Shown here: piece by piece, positions 22,461 to 35,600 of the stretch
How the letters are laid out: every line of letters starts with the position of its first letter
Position numbering within the stretch: position 1 is the first letter of the stretch
DNA from: Haemaphysalis longicornis
Taxonomy: Eukaryota; Arthropoda; Arachnida; Ixodida; Ixodidae
Direction: 5' to 3'
DNA length: 64,000 nucleotides
Assembly (NCBI GenBank): GCA_013339765.2
Contig: CM023449.1
Span: 40,376,528 to 40,440,527, forward strand
Made by a program: the position numbers and the translations under genes
The notes under the pieces: model-generated
Told to the model about the DNA's origin: nothing
Database searches by the model: none
The model's input: only the letters and a program-made list of their open reading frames with translations

Positions 22461-24615
22461 CGTTCTACTTTGGAGAGAGACAAAAGAAACCCAAATTCGT
22501 CATAAACGGTAAACGCGGGGACGACTTGCTTTCAATGCACTGCACTTGCGACCGTGAAAAGCTTTCAATAAATCGACAGGTGCAAACGAAGTGAAGTACA
22601 AAGTGACGGAGCATTCGTTATAACGAATGTTCACGTAAGTGGTTCTCGTTTAGAGAGGGGGAGGGAGAGAAATCGAAAACGGGATGAATAACGGCCGTCG
22701 CGTGACTCGTCGTCGGCCGATTGTTCATTTCACGCACCACCACCTCGCATGTCGACAAATCTGTATATACATAGGGCCCCCGAACAAACTCACTTTCGGA
22801 TCCCCCTCCCCGTCTAACCACCTTTCGCCTCCCCCATCCGCTACCTTCACCGCCACGCTTTTTCACAAGGCGCCCGCTCCCCGTCGTCGTCGTCGATGCA
22901 ATCTTCCGGACACCTCGGGAGTGCGAAGACTGGTCAGACCGCTTCTCCTTAATCAAAGCAAGTAGACGAAAGAAAAAAAGAGGAAGCAACCTCTCGTCGT
23001 CGGACGAATACAGGCTGCCGAACTTCTCTCTCGGCGACGGCGTGGTCAGGCAGCCAGGCAAGCAGTATGGACGCTACCCCCTTCCCCTTCTCTCCTATCT
23101 CTTTCCCGTCCTTTCTTTGTTTACTTCGACGCTCTCCTTCGGAGCCGCGCTGGATTCGACTCGACTTCGCCGCCGCGTCCGTCGCCGGTCTGTGGTCATT
23201 AGGTTGGGCCAGCTCGCGCGCGCGCGTGTATTTTATTTCTGACCGCCGGCGCAGTGGAGGCGAATATCCGGCTTCACACACGAGCTGCTGCGCGGTGCTC
23301 CCCTTGAACGAGAGCGCTCGCGCGAGCTTTCGTCTCTGCCTCGGTCGGCGGCGTTTTTTCTCCTCCTCCTCCTGCTCCTCCTGCTCCTCCCCTCCTCCCT
23401 TACTGCGGCTCTCTTTAACGCCTCGCCGTCGTTCGCATCCCCTACGTCCGACTCCTCCTTCCTCCTTTCTCTCCGTGCCTTCCTTTCACATCTTTTCGCT
23501 TTTCTACATCTTTTTCGTTTTCTTCCTCTTTTTTTTGCGCAACTACGTGTACTTTTCTACGTCTACGGTGATGCCCGCGAGAGAAGAGAAATGGCGTTGT
23601 TCGGCAAGGAAACGTGGAAACAGCGAGAAGTTGCAGTATGAACCGTAGAGCAACTGAACGCATCCAAAAAGGGGGTGGGGGGGATACGGCTAAGGCGCAG
23701 TCAAGCGCACGCGGCGGGTCTGAAGAAAAGAGAAGGTGAGAGAGGAAGCAGTCGCTAAAGGTAGCAGTCAAGGTAGAGTTGGGAGAGGAGAGAGGGGCTG
23801 GCGAGGCACACAAACAAACGAATTGAAAGCAGGCAACAGCCCTCCGCGTGGAAGAATCGAGAGCAGAGTGCAAAGAAGAAAAGTTGAAAAAGAGGGAGGA
23901 GGGGCTCTGCTTGGGGCGAGGAGAGATCGACACGCATGAATCTCACGACGAGTGCTCGCCGTTCCTTTTTTTTTTTTTTTTTTCCTGGGCTACTGGAATT
24001 TCGTGCGGCAGCCGGGCGGGTGGGGCGTCCCTCTTCTCCGAGATCCCGGCTAGGTCGGTTGTAGGAACGTGGCGGCAGCCTCGCGGACTTGTTCGTTCTT
24101 GCTCGCTCGCAGGCACGGCTGCTCGGTGGTCTTCGCGTAGGCTTCTCGTGACGTCGCTGCCTTCTTGTTCGTCGGGCCACTTGGACTGCACTCTGAGTGC
24201 CACGAAAAAAAAAGTGGAAATTGTGGGTCAATTGCTGCGTGAGGCAGCAGCAATTTGATTGTCAAAATGTTCGGCCGCTTCTGCTTGGTCGTTGGCGCCT
24301 TCGCCTTCACCGAGCGCCTCTCGCAAAGCGGCGGATTTTATTATGACGGGGTTGCACGTTTCGTGAAGCAGCTTTTTTGTATGCGTTCTCGGTGCATGTT
24401 TTGCTCTCGCTGGAGTTTGCGTCGTTCGAGCGATCCCGACAAACGCAGTCGCTTCTAAGGCTCAGCGTTGTCAACTGCGCTGATTTCCCATTTTGATTCC
24501 TTCGGCTATCTCCTAGGACTACATGGTATAGGCCAGAAGAGTGCTCTTTTTACGAGCAACGCCGATTAGTTCTCTTCTTGTTGCCTCGAAATACTCTAAT
24601 TAAACTCGTGGTTAT
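22461..24615. other. non-coding, C/T-rich
   Basis: No supported gene. Strongly pyrimidine-rich at about 22790-23560, with purine-rich DNA at about 23700-23940 and a T run (about 23966-23983). A perfect 16-bp palindrome ATTCGTTATAACGAAT lies at about 22613-22628 and resembles pogo/Tigger subterminal motifs. Overlapping Ser/Pro- and Arg-rich frames are composition effects. Confidence 0.5.
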
Positions 24616-24838
24616 TTTGTATTCGTAACTCAACCCCGTCATGGCCTCCTCCGTACTGCTGGCTTTCCCTCATTATGCATGTGTGTGCAGGGAAGTACCC
24701 TTTACAGGCTTTCCGATGCCGAGTATCACAGAAGCACCGGAAAGTTTGTAAAGGATACTTCTCTGCAAGCTTAGGCATAATTAGGAAAGCCTGCAGCACG
24801 AAGGCCGTGACGGCTCGAATGCAGTCACGATTATTAAG
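24616..24838. mobile_element. long foldback element (~100-bp arms)
   Basis: The left arm (about 24620-24722) and right arm (about 24733-24835) are diverged inverted repeats. They share, in mirrored order, CCGTCAYGGCC, CTGGCTTTCC/CAGGCTTTCC, ATTATGC, TGCAG.GAAGTA.CCTTTACA and CTTTCCGRTGC. Only about 10 bp separates them. Target duplication was not clear. Probably a foldback MITE, or an old hairpin. Confidence 0.65.
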
Positions 24839-24839
24839 A

Positions 24840-25451
24840 CTATTTCTACGTCGACGCAGAAAAAAAAAATGATAGTCGTTTTTTGGCGGAAGAGAACATA
24901 CAATTAAGCATAATTAGGCAAAAGAACGGAATTTGAGCGTAATTATCCCTCTTGGGCTGTGCGAGTGCAGAGTGAACATTAAAAGTACCAGGCAAGTTGC
25001 GAGCGAATTCCTGTACTACGACACTTTCAGCTTTTTTCCTCCCCCCGACCCTCTCGTCCCGTTTGCAATGCGGCAGTGCCACGCACGCGCACCGGGGGAG
25101 TTGCGATACCGCGGTCCATTCTGAAATTGCGTGAGAGTGGCCGGAGACGGGGGCCGGAACCGCGAAACCGCGACACCAGATAAGCCCCGCGGGGCTGCAG
25201 CAGCTGCTTTTGCCGACAGCTTCGTTAACCAGAACCCCCCACGCACGCCTTTAAAACGAATAGGCGCACCGGAGGCCGGGTCGGAATGCCTATTCTCTCA
25301 TACTCTGTCTCCACGGGCATCGTCCTCCGACTCCCCTCTTACTCCGGCGCGTAATTAGTTGGAAGAACGGCGCCAGGTGTGTGTACCGTTGCGCGGCGCG
25401 TCGTCTCTACGTCGTCCCCAAACTGGACGCGCTCACGCACGCACCTATGGC

Positions 25452-25482
<31 letters not shown>

Positions 25483-28400
25483 GCGCGTGGCGTCATCGCT
25501 TTGGCGTCCCCTTTCTTTCGCTGTGCATTGTAGGAGTTGGCGCGCTGTTGTGAAGGGTTTCGCAATCTTGCGCCTCGTTAAGCATGGCCGGTAGCTGCGT
25601 CGCCGACCTTGGAGTTGCTTTTCGCTAACTCTTCGTGGACCCACGCGCTCTACCCCCTTCCGGCGTTCGTTCTCTCTCGACGCTGCTAATAAGAATGAAT
25701 GGGCCGGAAAGCCGCTCGACGGTGCGCGTATACGTTAGTCACACGCCGCTAATTGTTGATTCGAATTTTTCCGGGATTATTGCGTATTCTCCGCGCTAGG
25801 AGGCTATGAGCGCCGGAATAGTATATGGTTCTCCCGCGTTCGCATGTTTGGGTTGAAATTGGTCGCCCGTAGCGGATCTTTTGTTTGGTTTAAACGCATT
25901 TTTTTTTTTTTGCAATTCGCGCTTGCACTGTCCTAGGAAGCTCAGAATAGGGAGCTGAATGAATACTGTAGCCTCAACAAAGAGCATGATCAGTTTACTG
26001 CGTCGGCATTTTCACCAACAAGTACGGTTAATGGAACGCGAGAAAGGCACGCCGAACGACTGACTTTTTCGCGATAAACTCCGGCTGTGCTGGCGACGCG
26101 TGTCCTTTTTATGTGAGCTCTTTCTCATTAACTTAAACGAATCGTACTTTTCCACAAGCGCAATAACCTTCGCCATTTTTCACCGCCACATTTCTTCCGG
26201 CACTGCGGCGCAGTGTTGGAGTAAAAAAAGAAAAAAGAAAAGACCTTTCTTCTCGCATTTCGTCCATCTTTTATTAGTCGATGTTTTATTTTTTCCCGCT
26301 CTTTTTTTTTTTTTTTTTTTTGGTCCTGCGGAGCTGTGGGAGGAATGGAATCCACGACGTGCTCACTCGCAGAGGCGAGCGGGATAGGGGAAAGAGAAAC
26401 CACTGAGGCAGCAGCGGCAGCATCAGCGGTGGTGGCAGTGTAGGCCCGTTGTGCTTGGGCGGTGCAATTCTTTTCCCCAGGCCGCGGTCGCAACCGTGGG
26501 TCCGACGCGGGTTGTCGAAATCGTGCCCGCTCAGCTAGCACGCCGCGGTGGCCGCGGCGGCTTTTGCGGACTCAGCACCGCCACTTGTCCACGTTGCCCG
26601 CTTTTGTTTTGATTTTGTTTCGCGCCGCTCAATCGTTTCTTGTTTCCCCCTCCTCCCCCCTTCTCGTTGTTCTCTGGCCTGTCGTTCCTCGCCGTCGTGA
26701 TACCCCTTCGAATAGAGAGTGGAAGAGGATGGAGGAAAGGATGCGGAGGAGCAATCGAGAACGGGATGAAGAGGGGATGGAGGCGGCTCGGAGAAAAAGC
26801 GCGGCTGTTCATTACGGCGATTACCCCGTTGCTCACGCTCCCTGTTCTCGTTTTTTTTTTTTTCCTCCTCTCTGTTTAGCGCGTATCGTTGTTCCTTCTT
26901 AATTCCCTGCAGCGTGTTTCTCTTTCGCAATTAGGTGTTAGAGGAATGAATATACGAGGGCCAGTAATTCTTCGTCGCCATTGTGCTCGGGAGAAGTTGT
27001 GGGAACGTTGGCGATACGAATCGGCGTCTAGTAGATTACTTCTCGATTGTTTGTTTAACACACGGAAAAGATTCGGAGCACTGCGTAGGGGATACAACGT
27101 CGCACACGTAAAAAGGGGTCGTATAAAGTTCCGTAAAGCTCTACAATGTTAACCAAGGGGTAGTGAAGTCTGCTCTGGTTTACGCAGGAAGATATTTAGG
27201 CTCTGCGTTGCGAGCGTTAAAAAAAAAAGTTAGATGAAGCGTTAGACAAAACGGACGAATCCTTCTTGCAGTGAAGGGTTGTAATTATCTTAGAGCAACC
27301 ATGTCGACGACGTAGCATTTGATTACTCCTTCAACTGCACTGTGACTCCAAAGGACGTTGTTTTTACGTGCACACATATAAAGAAAGATAGAAACTGTTG
27401 CTGATACATTTACCAAATCTCCGCTGCGCAGCAGTGACGCGAACAGTGACGCAATCGCCGGTCGCCAATCACGTGAGCTTGCGTCTGGTGACGTCGTAAA
27501 GGCAGTGCAAAAAGGCGACTGGCTAGTCGCTCTTTTTCCACCCGTTTCCGTTATTATCTGGCCTAACTCCTCGAATTTTGCGTCAAATTGGGCATGATTG
27601 TTATTCTCAGATGACAACCTTTCCAATGAAATCAACCTGTATTTTGTCTTCGTGGTCCAGCTCGAAAAAAAAAATTCGGTATTGTACGGAATTGAGGAGT
27701 GTCGCTCAGGAGATAAATTAGGCGTGCGCTCTCCAAACGAAACGCATCGACTGCGTGAGATTAGCGTAAATTATTAACACAAGAGAGCAGCACATACAGA
27801 AGGAATGCGCTTATAAGTTAATTCGTCGGCTTTTCCTGCAACGCGCCGTCTTCCTGGCGGGCAGCGAAGCGTAAGCGTAATCGTCGTTGCCCCGTCTGTA
27901 TAGTCGGGCACGAGTACGCCATCCCTATTTCGCTGGTGGCCGCATGCCGTCGGCAAAAGGCCATCCTCCAGCGATCTTCCTCGCTTTTGGGCTGTTGGCC
28001 CCGCGAGACGACGTTGGGGAGCAGGAATTGCTTTCGCCCAGCGCTTGTCAGATTTATGCAGGCAACAGTCCCGTATAAGGAATGACCGCCAGGGATTGGC
28101 CGGGGAAGTGCCCGCTCGCTTCCTCTATTATACACGGCACACGGCCTTTCGGAGGCTCTCTCGCGTTGGCTCCCGTACATTCCCGTAGTTCGGTACATTA
28201 TCCACTGCCAACACTTGGGAGTACGGGAGGTGCTGAACGCGATCAACACGGTGCTCGCTGTCTTTGCGCAGAGCTTATAACGACCAGACTGCTCGTTTCC
28301 TCTTCTGCATATCATTGACGCATTGCGTTTACATCGCCGGCTCAAGTATTGATGAATTCGGAGTAACGTCGCTGGTTGGGTGAGTTGGTGTGGATTCATC

Positions 28401-28620
28401 TTGTAACGCACAGCAGATGCAGCGAAAAGGGTTGATAGCCAGCGCTTGTGTTTCTTCTTTGCCCGCGTACTCGTTTCTTCGCACTGTGCTGTATACAAGA
28501 GGACGAAGTCTGCCTAGTCGGGACGGAAACCCGAAATGCCAAACCGTACGTGTTAATTTCGCATTCTCTTCCTGTTGTCTTTCGTTGACTTTACCCCGCT
28601 TTCCTCGGTAATTCCACCGA
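24840..28620. other. non-coding, low-complexity-rich
   Basis: No supported gene. It contains a C-run/CA compound array (about 25449-25482), a T run of about 19 (26304-26322), a CAG/GGTGGT patch (about 26405-26445), and C/T-rich DNA around 26590-26700. About 27420-27620 has a modest open frame on the minus strand with a TTG start. I do not consider it coding. Confidence 0.5.
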
Positions 28621-28636
28621 GTGATCCCGGTCTTTT

Positions 28637-28850
28637 AAGTGCGAATGCACTTTATAAGCGACCCCGAACCTTCCGCCGTCCGCATAGCAACAGCTGCGGG
28701 TGCGCGCGCTTTTCGTCTTCCTTAGCAACGGGGGGAGATGGGCGCGCGCTGCCTGGCCGCTGACATGGCACGTGCACGTGGGAGATTGGCCAGGAATAAG
28801 TGCGAATGCACTTCTTAAGCGAGCCTGAATCGTCGCGCTCGCATAGCGCC
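28637..28850. repeat. two direct copies of a hairpin-headed repeat
   Basis: AAGTGCGAATGCACTT occurs at 28637-28652 and 28798-28813, 161 bp apart. Each is a 6-bp stem with a GAAT loop, followed by WTAAGCGA.CC.GAA and CGCATAGC. About 50 bp of homology follows each hairpin. This may be a tandem pair of a short repeat or the two ends of one element. Confidence 0.6.
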
Positions 28851-28946
28851 TCCTCTCCCCCCTCGCCTACTCTCCTAAAGCCCCTTTACTACTCTCCAGC
28901 TCGCAACACCCTCTCTCGGCGCGCCAGCCAGGCCACTACACTATAT

Positions 28947-28960
28947 AAAAAAAAAAAAAA
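28947..28960 (-). terminator. Pol III-type T14 run after a tRNA-like sequence
   Basis: On the minus strand T14 begins two bases after the acceptor-stem end of the tRNA-like sequence. RNA polymerase III stops at such T runs. Confidence 0.5.
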
Positions 28961-28962
28961 CA

Positions 28963-29036
28963 GCATCCGGCGCCAGGTTTCGATCTGCGGACTTTGCGGC
29001 CGCAGCGCGACGCTCTACCGACTAAGACACGGACGC
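28963..29036 (-). tRNA. tRNA-like sequence (pseudogene or SINE head), anticodon position GCG
   Basis: The 74-base minus-strand sequence starts GCGTCCG and ends CGGATGC, which pair over 7 bp with one G-T. U8, A14, G18, G19, A21 and U33 are at their canonical places. The D stem keeps three pairs and the anticodon stem four of five. The anticodon position reads GCG (Arg CGC). The B box (GATCGAAAC) fits the Pol III consensus exactly. The T stem is poor and the 3' side is about 3 bases too long. Eukaryotes normally read CGN with an ACG anticodon. I therefore take it for a tRNA-derived pseudogene or SINE head rather than a working tRNA, though the T14 run behind it would terminate a transcript. Confidence 0.5.
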
Positions 29037-29040
29037 GACG

Positions 29041-29605
29041 CTGATATCAGTGTTAGTAACGCGCCTTATATCTTTAACGCATTCAAACTACGTCGTCAGC
29101 GGCGTGCGTTGGCGACTCAGCGGCGTTATAGCGGCTTGATAACTGCGTGGTGTACACGTGATACTACAAACCCGCTAGTTCTGTATTCTCTCACGTGACT
29201 GCGCCTCCTCTCCCTTCACTCCGGTCGGCGCTTCGCAGCTGCGGTGCGCTGCGGTGCGGTGCGCTCCTCCTCTCGAACATACACGTTAATTCACCAAGAT
29301 TTCCGCAGAGGGACAAACGAGGCGTGTTAAGCCGAACGTGATCACGAGGGGGTGGTAATGTAACTAACGGGCAAAATGCCACCAAACTTCAACAAACTCC
29401 CCCTCATAGCATCACCCCGTGCTTCGCACTTCCTCATACTCCCCTTCGGGGAAATGCGGGGGAATTTTTCTCCTATCACAGCATACTTTCCTCCCGCACT
29501 CCACGTCCCTTTCAACCTTGTATTTTCAACGCTTTATACACTGCGTGTGCAGAAAGGATCGTTACATTTCCTTTTTTCTCCAACTGTTGCATCGGGCTGT
29601 ATTTG
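29041..29605. other. non-coding stretch
   Basis: No gene. A GCGGTGC-type short repeat lies near 29240-29264. Confidence 0.5.
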
Positions 29606-29790
29606 TAGTGCGTATACAGTAATTCCTCTTTATAACGAAGTCGGTTCATTCGAAATCTCTCTTTTTGCGAACTCTTTCGTGGTCTCCACTGAAGTGCATT
29701 GAGAGCAAACCATTTCCGCTTATAACGAAGCACTGGTTATTACGAAACCGGTTCTCTGTCCCGAGTACTTCGCTATAAGGACAGCTTACG
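29606..29790 (+). mobile_element. pogo/Tigger-like terminal fragment
   Basis: It starts TACAGTAATTCCTCTTTATAACGAAG. CTTATAACGAAG and ATTACGAAAC follow at intervals, and it ends near CTTCGCTATAAGGAC. A CAGT... end next to TA followed by CCTC..TATAACGAA is typical of pogo/Tigger elements. No coding sequence and no clear second end. Confidence 0.5.
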
Positions 29791-29890
29791 GTACTTTTGC
29801 GGGGGAAAATCTGACATTCTCCTGGAACGCAGCCGTACAAAGGAAAGCTATATGCGCCTTTCGCGGATATTTCGCAGTTGAAGAAAAATT

Positions 29891-30114
29891 TGTCCTGGGG
29901 CGGAATTCTGAGTTTTGTCCATTCCATGTCCGTTTCGAAGTGTCCGTTTCGAGCGAGCCCTGATTTGCTGAAAGCAGACGCCTGGATGCGACGCGGCAAC
30001 GCGTTTTATTGGTCAGAGGCCTCGCAAGAGTAACTATACGTCACGACTAAAACGGACGCTAAACGGACATACCATTCGAAACGGACACAACTCAGATTCT
30101 CCCCCCAGGTCCAA
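29891..30114. mobile_element. foldback element with GTCCGTTT sub-repeats
   Basis: The left arm (about 29891-29961, TTGTCCTGGGGCGGAATTCT...) and right arm (about 30049-30114) are diverged inverted repeats. Both carry TCTGAGTT.TGTCC and two GTCCGTTTCGAA-type motifs. The 90-bp centre is unique. Duplication not clear. Confidence 0.6.
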
Positions 30115-32714
<2,600 letters not shown>

Positions 32715-32880
32715 AATCCTGCGGTTCACCTTCACCGCAATACACTCTAGCTTCCAACTCGCGTCGCTAGCAAAGCAGATTCGGCGGATGACAGTCACGT
32801 ATCAACCGTTTGACCCAAAAATGTGATCCGCACTGTTGCACTGCAGACCAGATCAGAATACCTTTTGAGTCAAATGATAT
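32715..32880. repeat. diverged dispersed repeat, copy 2
   Basis: Relative of 2331-2520 in the same orientation (GGTTCACCTTCACCGCAATACACT, TTTGACCCAAAAA, TTTTGAGTCAAATGATA). The frame continuing to 33169 (from the internal ATG at 32810, 119 codons) starts inside this repeat and matches nothing I know. Confidence 0.45.
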
Positions 32881-35289
32881 GCTGGAAACCGTAATTCGCC
32901 GAAATTTCGTTTTTGGTAGCGGGATTCGCTCTATTGTTGTGTGCAACGAAGTCGAACACCAGGATTGTCTTATAATGCTCCAAGACGTGTTTTTATTAAC
33001 GCATGGTGACTGTGAGAGGCTTCGAAACAGCTACCCGACATTGAAGGTGGCGACGTCGCTCGGAGCTGAGCGCACCTGGCCACCAGAAGGCGCGTTATCT
33101 CTTACCTTTGATTCACTTTCAAGGTTCGGCGTAATTGCCAGTTTCGACGAGCAGCGCCGCTTTCTTTAGAACCCGATGGGCTACTTATATTCCTCCGCGC
33201 TGGCCTTCTCGTCTCTCGCAACATCTCATTAAGCCCCCCCGTGCGCGCGACACAATTTTCGGTGAAGCAGCCCGCGGGAGGTCATTATTCCGTATTGCGA
33301 ACAGTGGAACGGGGATAAATTGCGCGCGGATGTCGGATATCTTTCCGCTCCCTCCTCTCCCCCCGTTTTTCCCCCGTCTTCGCATTCCTGAGCCGCTTAA
33401 TATCCGGTTCGCTACTAACCTTCTTTTTCCACTTGCGACGCGGCCGGGGTCACGCTCTTCCCCCACGACTGAATGGGGAAAAATTGGGGAAACTAGGGAG
33501 AGGAGGGGGAGAGACTCATTCCTAAGCCTAACCTTTCCTTTCTTCCCTACGAGAAGCCCCGAGTGCGCGCCCCGGGGTGGTGAAGCAATTGCTAGGGTTT
33601 CATCGGGGTCTGCGCTCTACGAAAGCTGCCGATGAGCGGCATTCAACGGCACGCTCGCTGTCCATGGTTCTGGCCCCGTCTCGAGAGGGACTGGGAAAGC
33701 GTATGCCGCTCGCTGGTGGAAGGGCCTTTGTCACGTCGTTTGAAGCGCCGAAACTGCAGCCCCGCAAAAATGGAGGGTTGGGTGGGTGGTGGCGCGCGCT
33801 CAACAATGGCGCCCGCTAAAAGGAGCACTTTCCGCCGCCGCCGCCGCCATCTGCCAGACGCACTGACGTCCGCCGCTACCGAACCGCGGTCGTCGGGGTG
33901 GTGTAGCGTAGTAGCGTTTGGATGTGCGACGGAGCGTGTGCCACGGCGAAAATCGGTTCCGGTCGCGCCTCTGACCCTCCCTCTCTTTCACCTCCTCTTC
34001 TGCCATCTTATAAAGCATACCTGAATGCGCCCCTCGCTTCTCGACGTCATCACTTTTGGCATTGTGCTCCCAGTTTTCTGTTAGGTAGCTCCTCCCCTGC
34101 AGTTCGTTCCCGAATTTACGCCTTTTTTTTTTTTTTTTGTTCGTTCGCTCTATTTTCCTCAAACATAACCTTCACGCTGCAGTCAGCCCTGTATTTGTCA
34201 TCCCTTTTTTTCTGCACTGTTTTGAAGTTTGTGTATATGTATGTCTCCGTTATTTTCGAACACCTCTGCGCGAGTCAACCTGGGCCTTTATACTGCGCTG
34301 CTTGACCAATGCGCTGCTTCAGCGACGCACACAAATAAAGAGGGTCGCGGAGCGCTAAAAGCTCTCCCGGGACCGGTCCTGTAGGCGTTCACGTCCCCCC
34401 TACACCACAACGGCCGTGTTTTGAGAAAGCACTTAGCGCGTCCAGCGTGAGCCCGCCGCAGTAAGCTCTTGCCCTCCCCCCCTTTTCCGATCACAGGGAT
34501 AGGGTGGGGGGGTGAAGGCCTGTATATGGAGCTTTCGGAGCTCGAGTGCCGTGTTTGTGTCGGCCTAAGGAACTCCCGGGTCCGGAATCTCTTATAGGCT
34601 GGCGCGGCTTAAGTTTTTTGTCGAGCTGGCCGATTGATAGCCCCCCTGAGTGAAGGGGGCTGCCTTTGTTGGGCGGCGGCTTTTCCGGGATCCGCTCTTC
34701 ATTTCCTTTTCTTCTGACCCTGCTGAATCGAGGATTTTGGGGCCCGAGATTGGCGTTGCATACGCGTATGAGAGAGCCTCGATGAGTGCTCCGCTATTGT
34801 GGCTGTCTCGCGTTGCACACGTCTCTTGGGAGGCCCATTAGAATGGACGCGAGGAACCTTATTCTCACGCGTGGCTCGATCGAGACCTCTTTACGTCAGT
34901 TTTTTTTTTGTCTTTTTCTTTGCTTAGATGTTTCTGCACTGCTCACTCTGACGTTTTTGTTTTTTACCCGAATTGTGTTTGTAGAGTTTCTTTTTATGGT
35001 GGAGAATGGCAGATGTAAATGCCACGTATACCGCGGGAACAAGCTGTTGAACGCATCTCAAATCGCTGTTGCGAATAAGACTTCGTTTGGTAACTACCAC
35101 AGGTAAAGAGGCGTTCGCCTTGAAACGTGGCATCGCCGGTCTCGGCCTTCTTTCTGAATGCTTGCCCTTCTTTGTTCTGTTCCCCGGTGCATCTTTCGCC
35201 ACTCGTGTATAGTTCGTTTCTTGTATCTTCAAACGCGGGTATTATCTAGCGTATGCGCGTTTGAGCAAAGGTAGAATATTCGCATCTTA
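32881..35289. other. non-coding stretch
   Basis: No supported gene. A T run lies at about 34123-34138. GC-rich sub-blocks near 33600-33930 produce several overlapping open frames. Confidence 0.5.
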
Positions 35290-35600
35290 GGTTTCTGCAA
35301 GAATCCCGGGCCATCTCCACTGACGTGAAACCTGGGGAGGGTCGAGGCATGCAGTGTATAAGTGTATAGTTGGCGCCTTGGCGTTTTCGCCAACGGAGAT
35401 GAAACCGTTGGGGGGTAGAGGTATACAGCTTTGCTGCGAAATTCTTGTCTTTGAAGCCCGAAGCTCTCCAGCGCGAGGTGTAACTGAATGTGCGGGTGTT
35501 TTAGTACCGTGACTACATGAGAAGACGGTTACGACGACGACATGAGACGCCAACAGCCCGAGCCCCTAAGGGGTTTCGCCCCTAGTAGGAGGCGGGGCTA
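35290..35600 (-). repeat. dispersed VNTR-bearing repeat, copy C (single unit)
   Basis: Minus-strand copy with only one array unit. It includes the whole tail (TCAGTGGAGATGGCCCGGGATT) and the head CCCTTAGGGGCTCGGGCTGTTGG. The TTGGCG/CGCCAA hairpin is intact at about 35378-35395. Confidence 0.85.

Noticed and set aside
27285..27635. 116-codon minus-strand frame with mixed composition
   Set aside because: It opens with TTG, has no splice support, and upstream sequence in frame contains stops. It matches no family I know.
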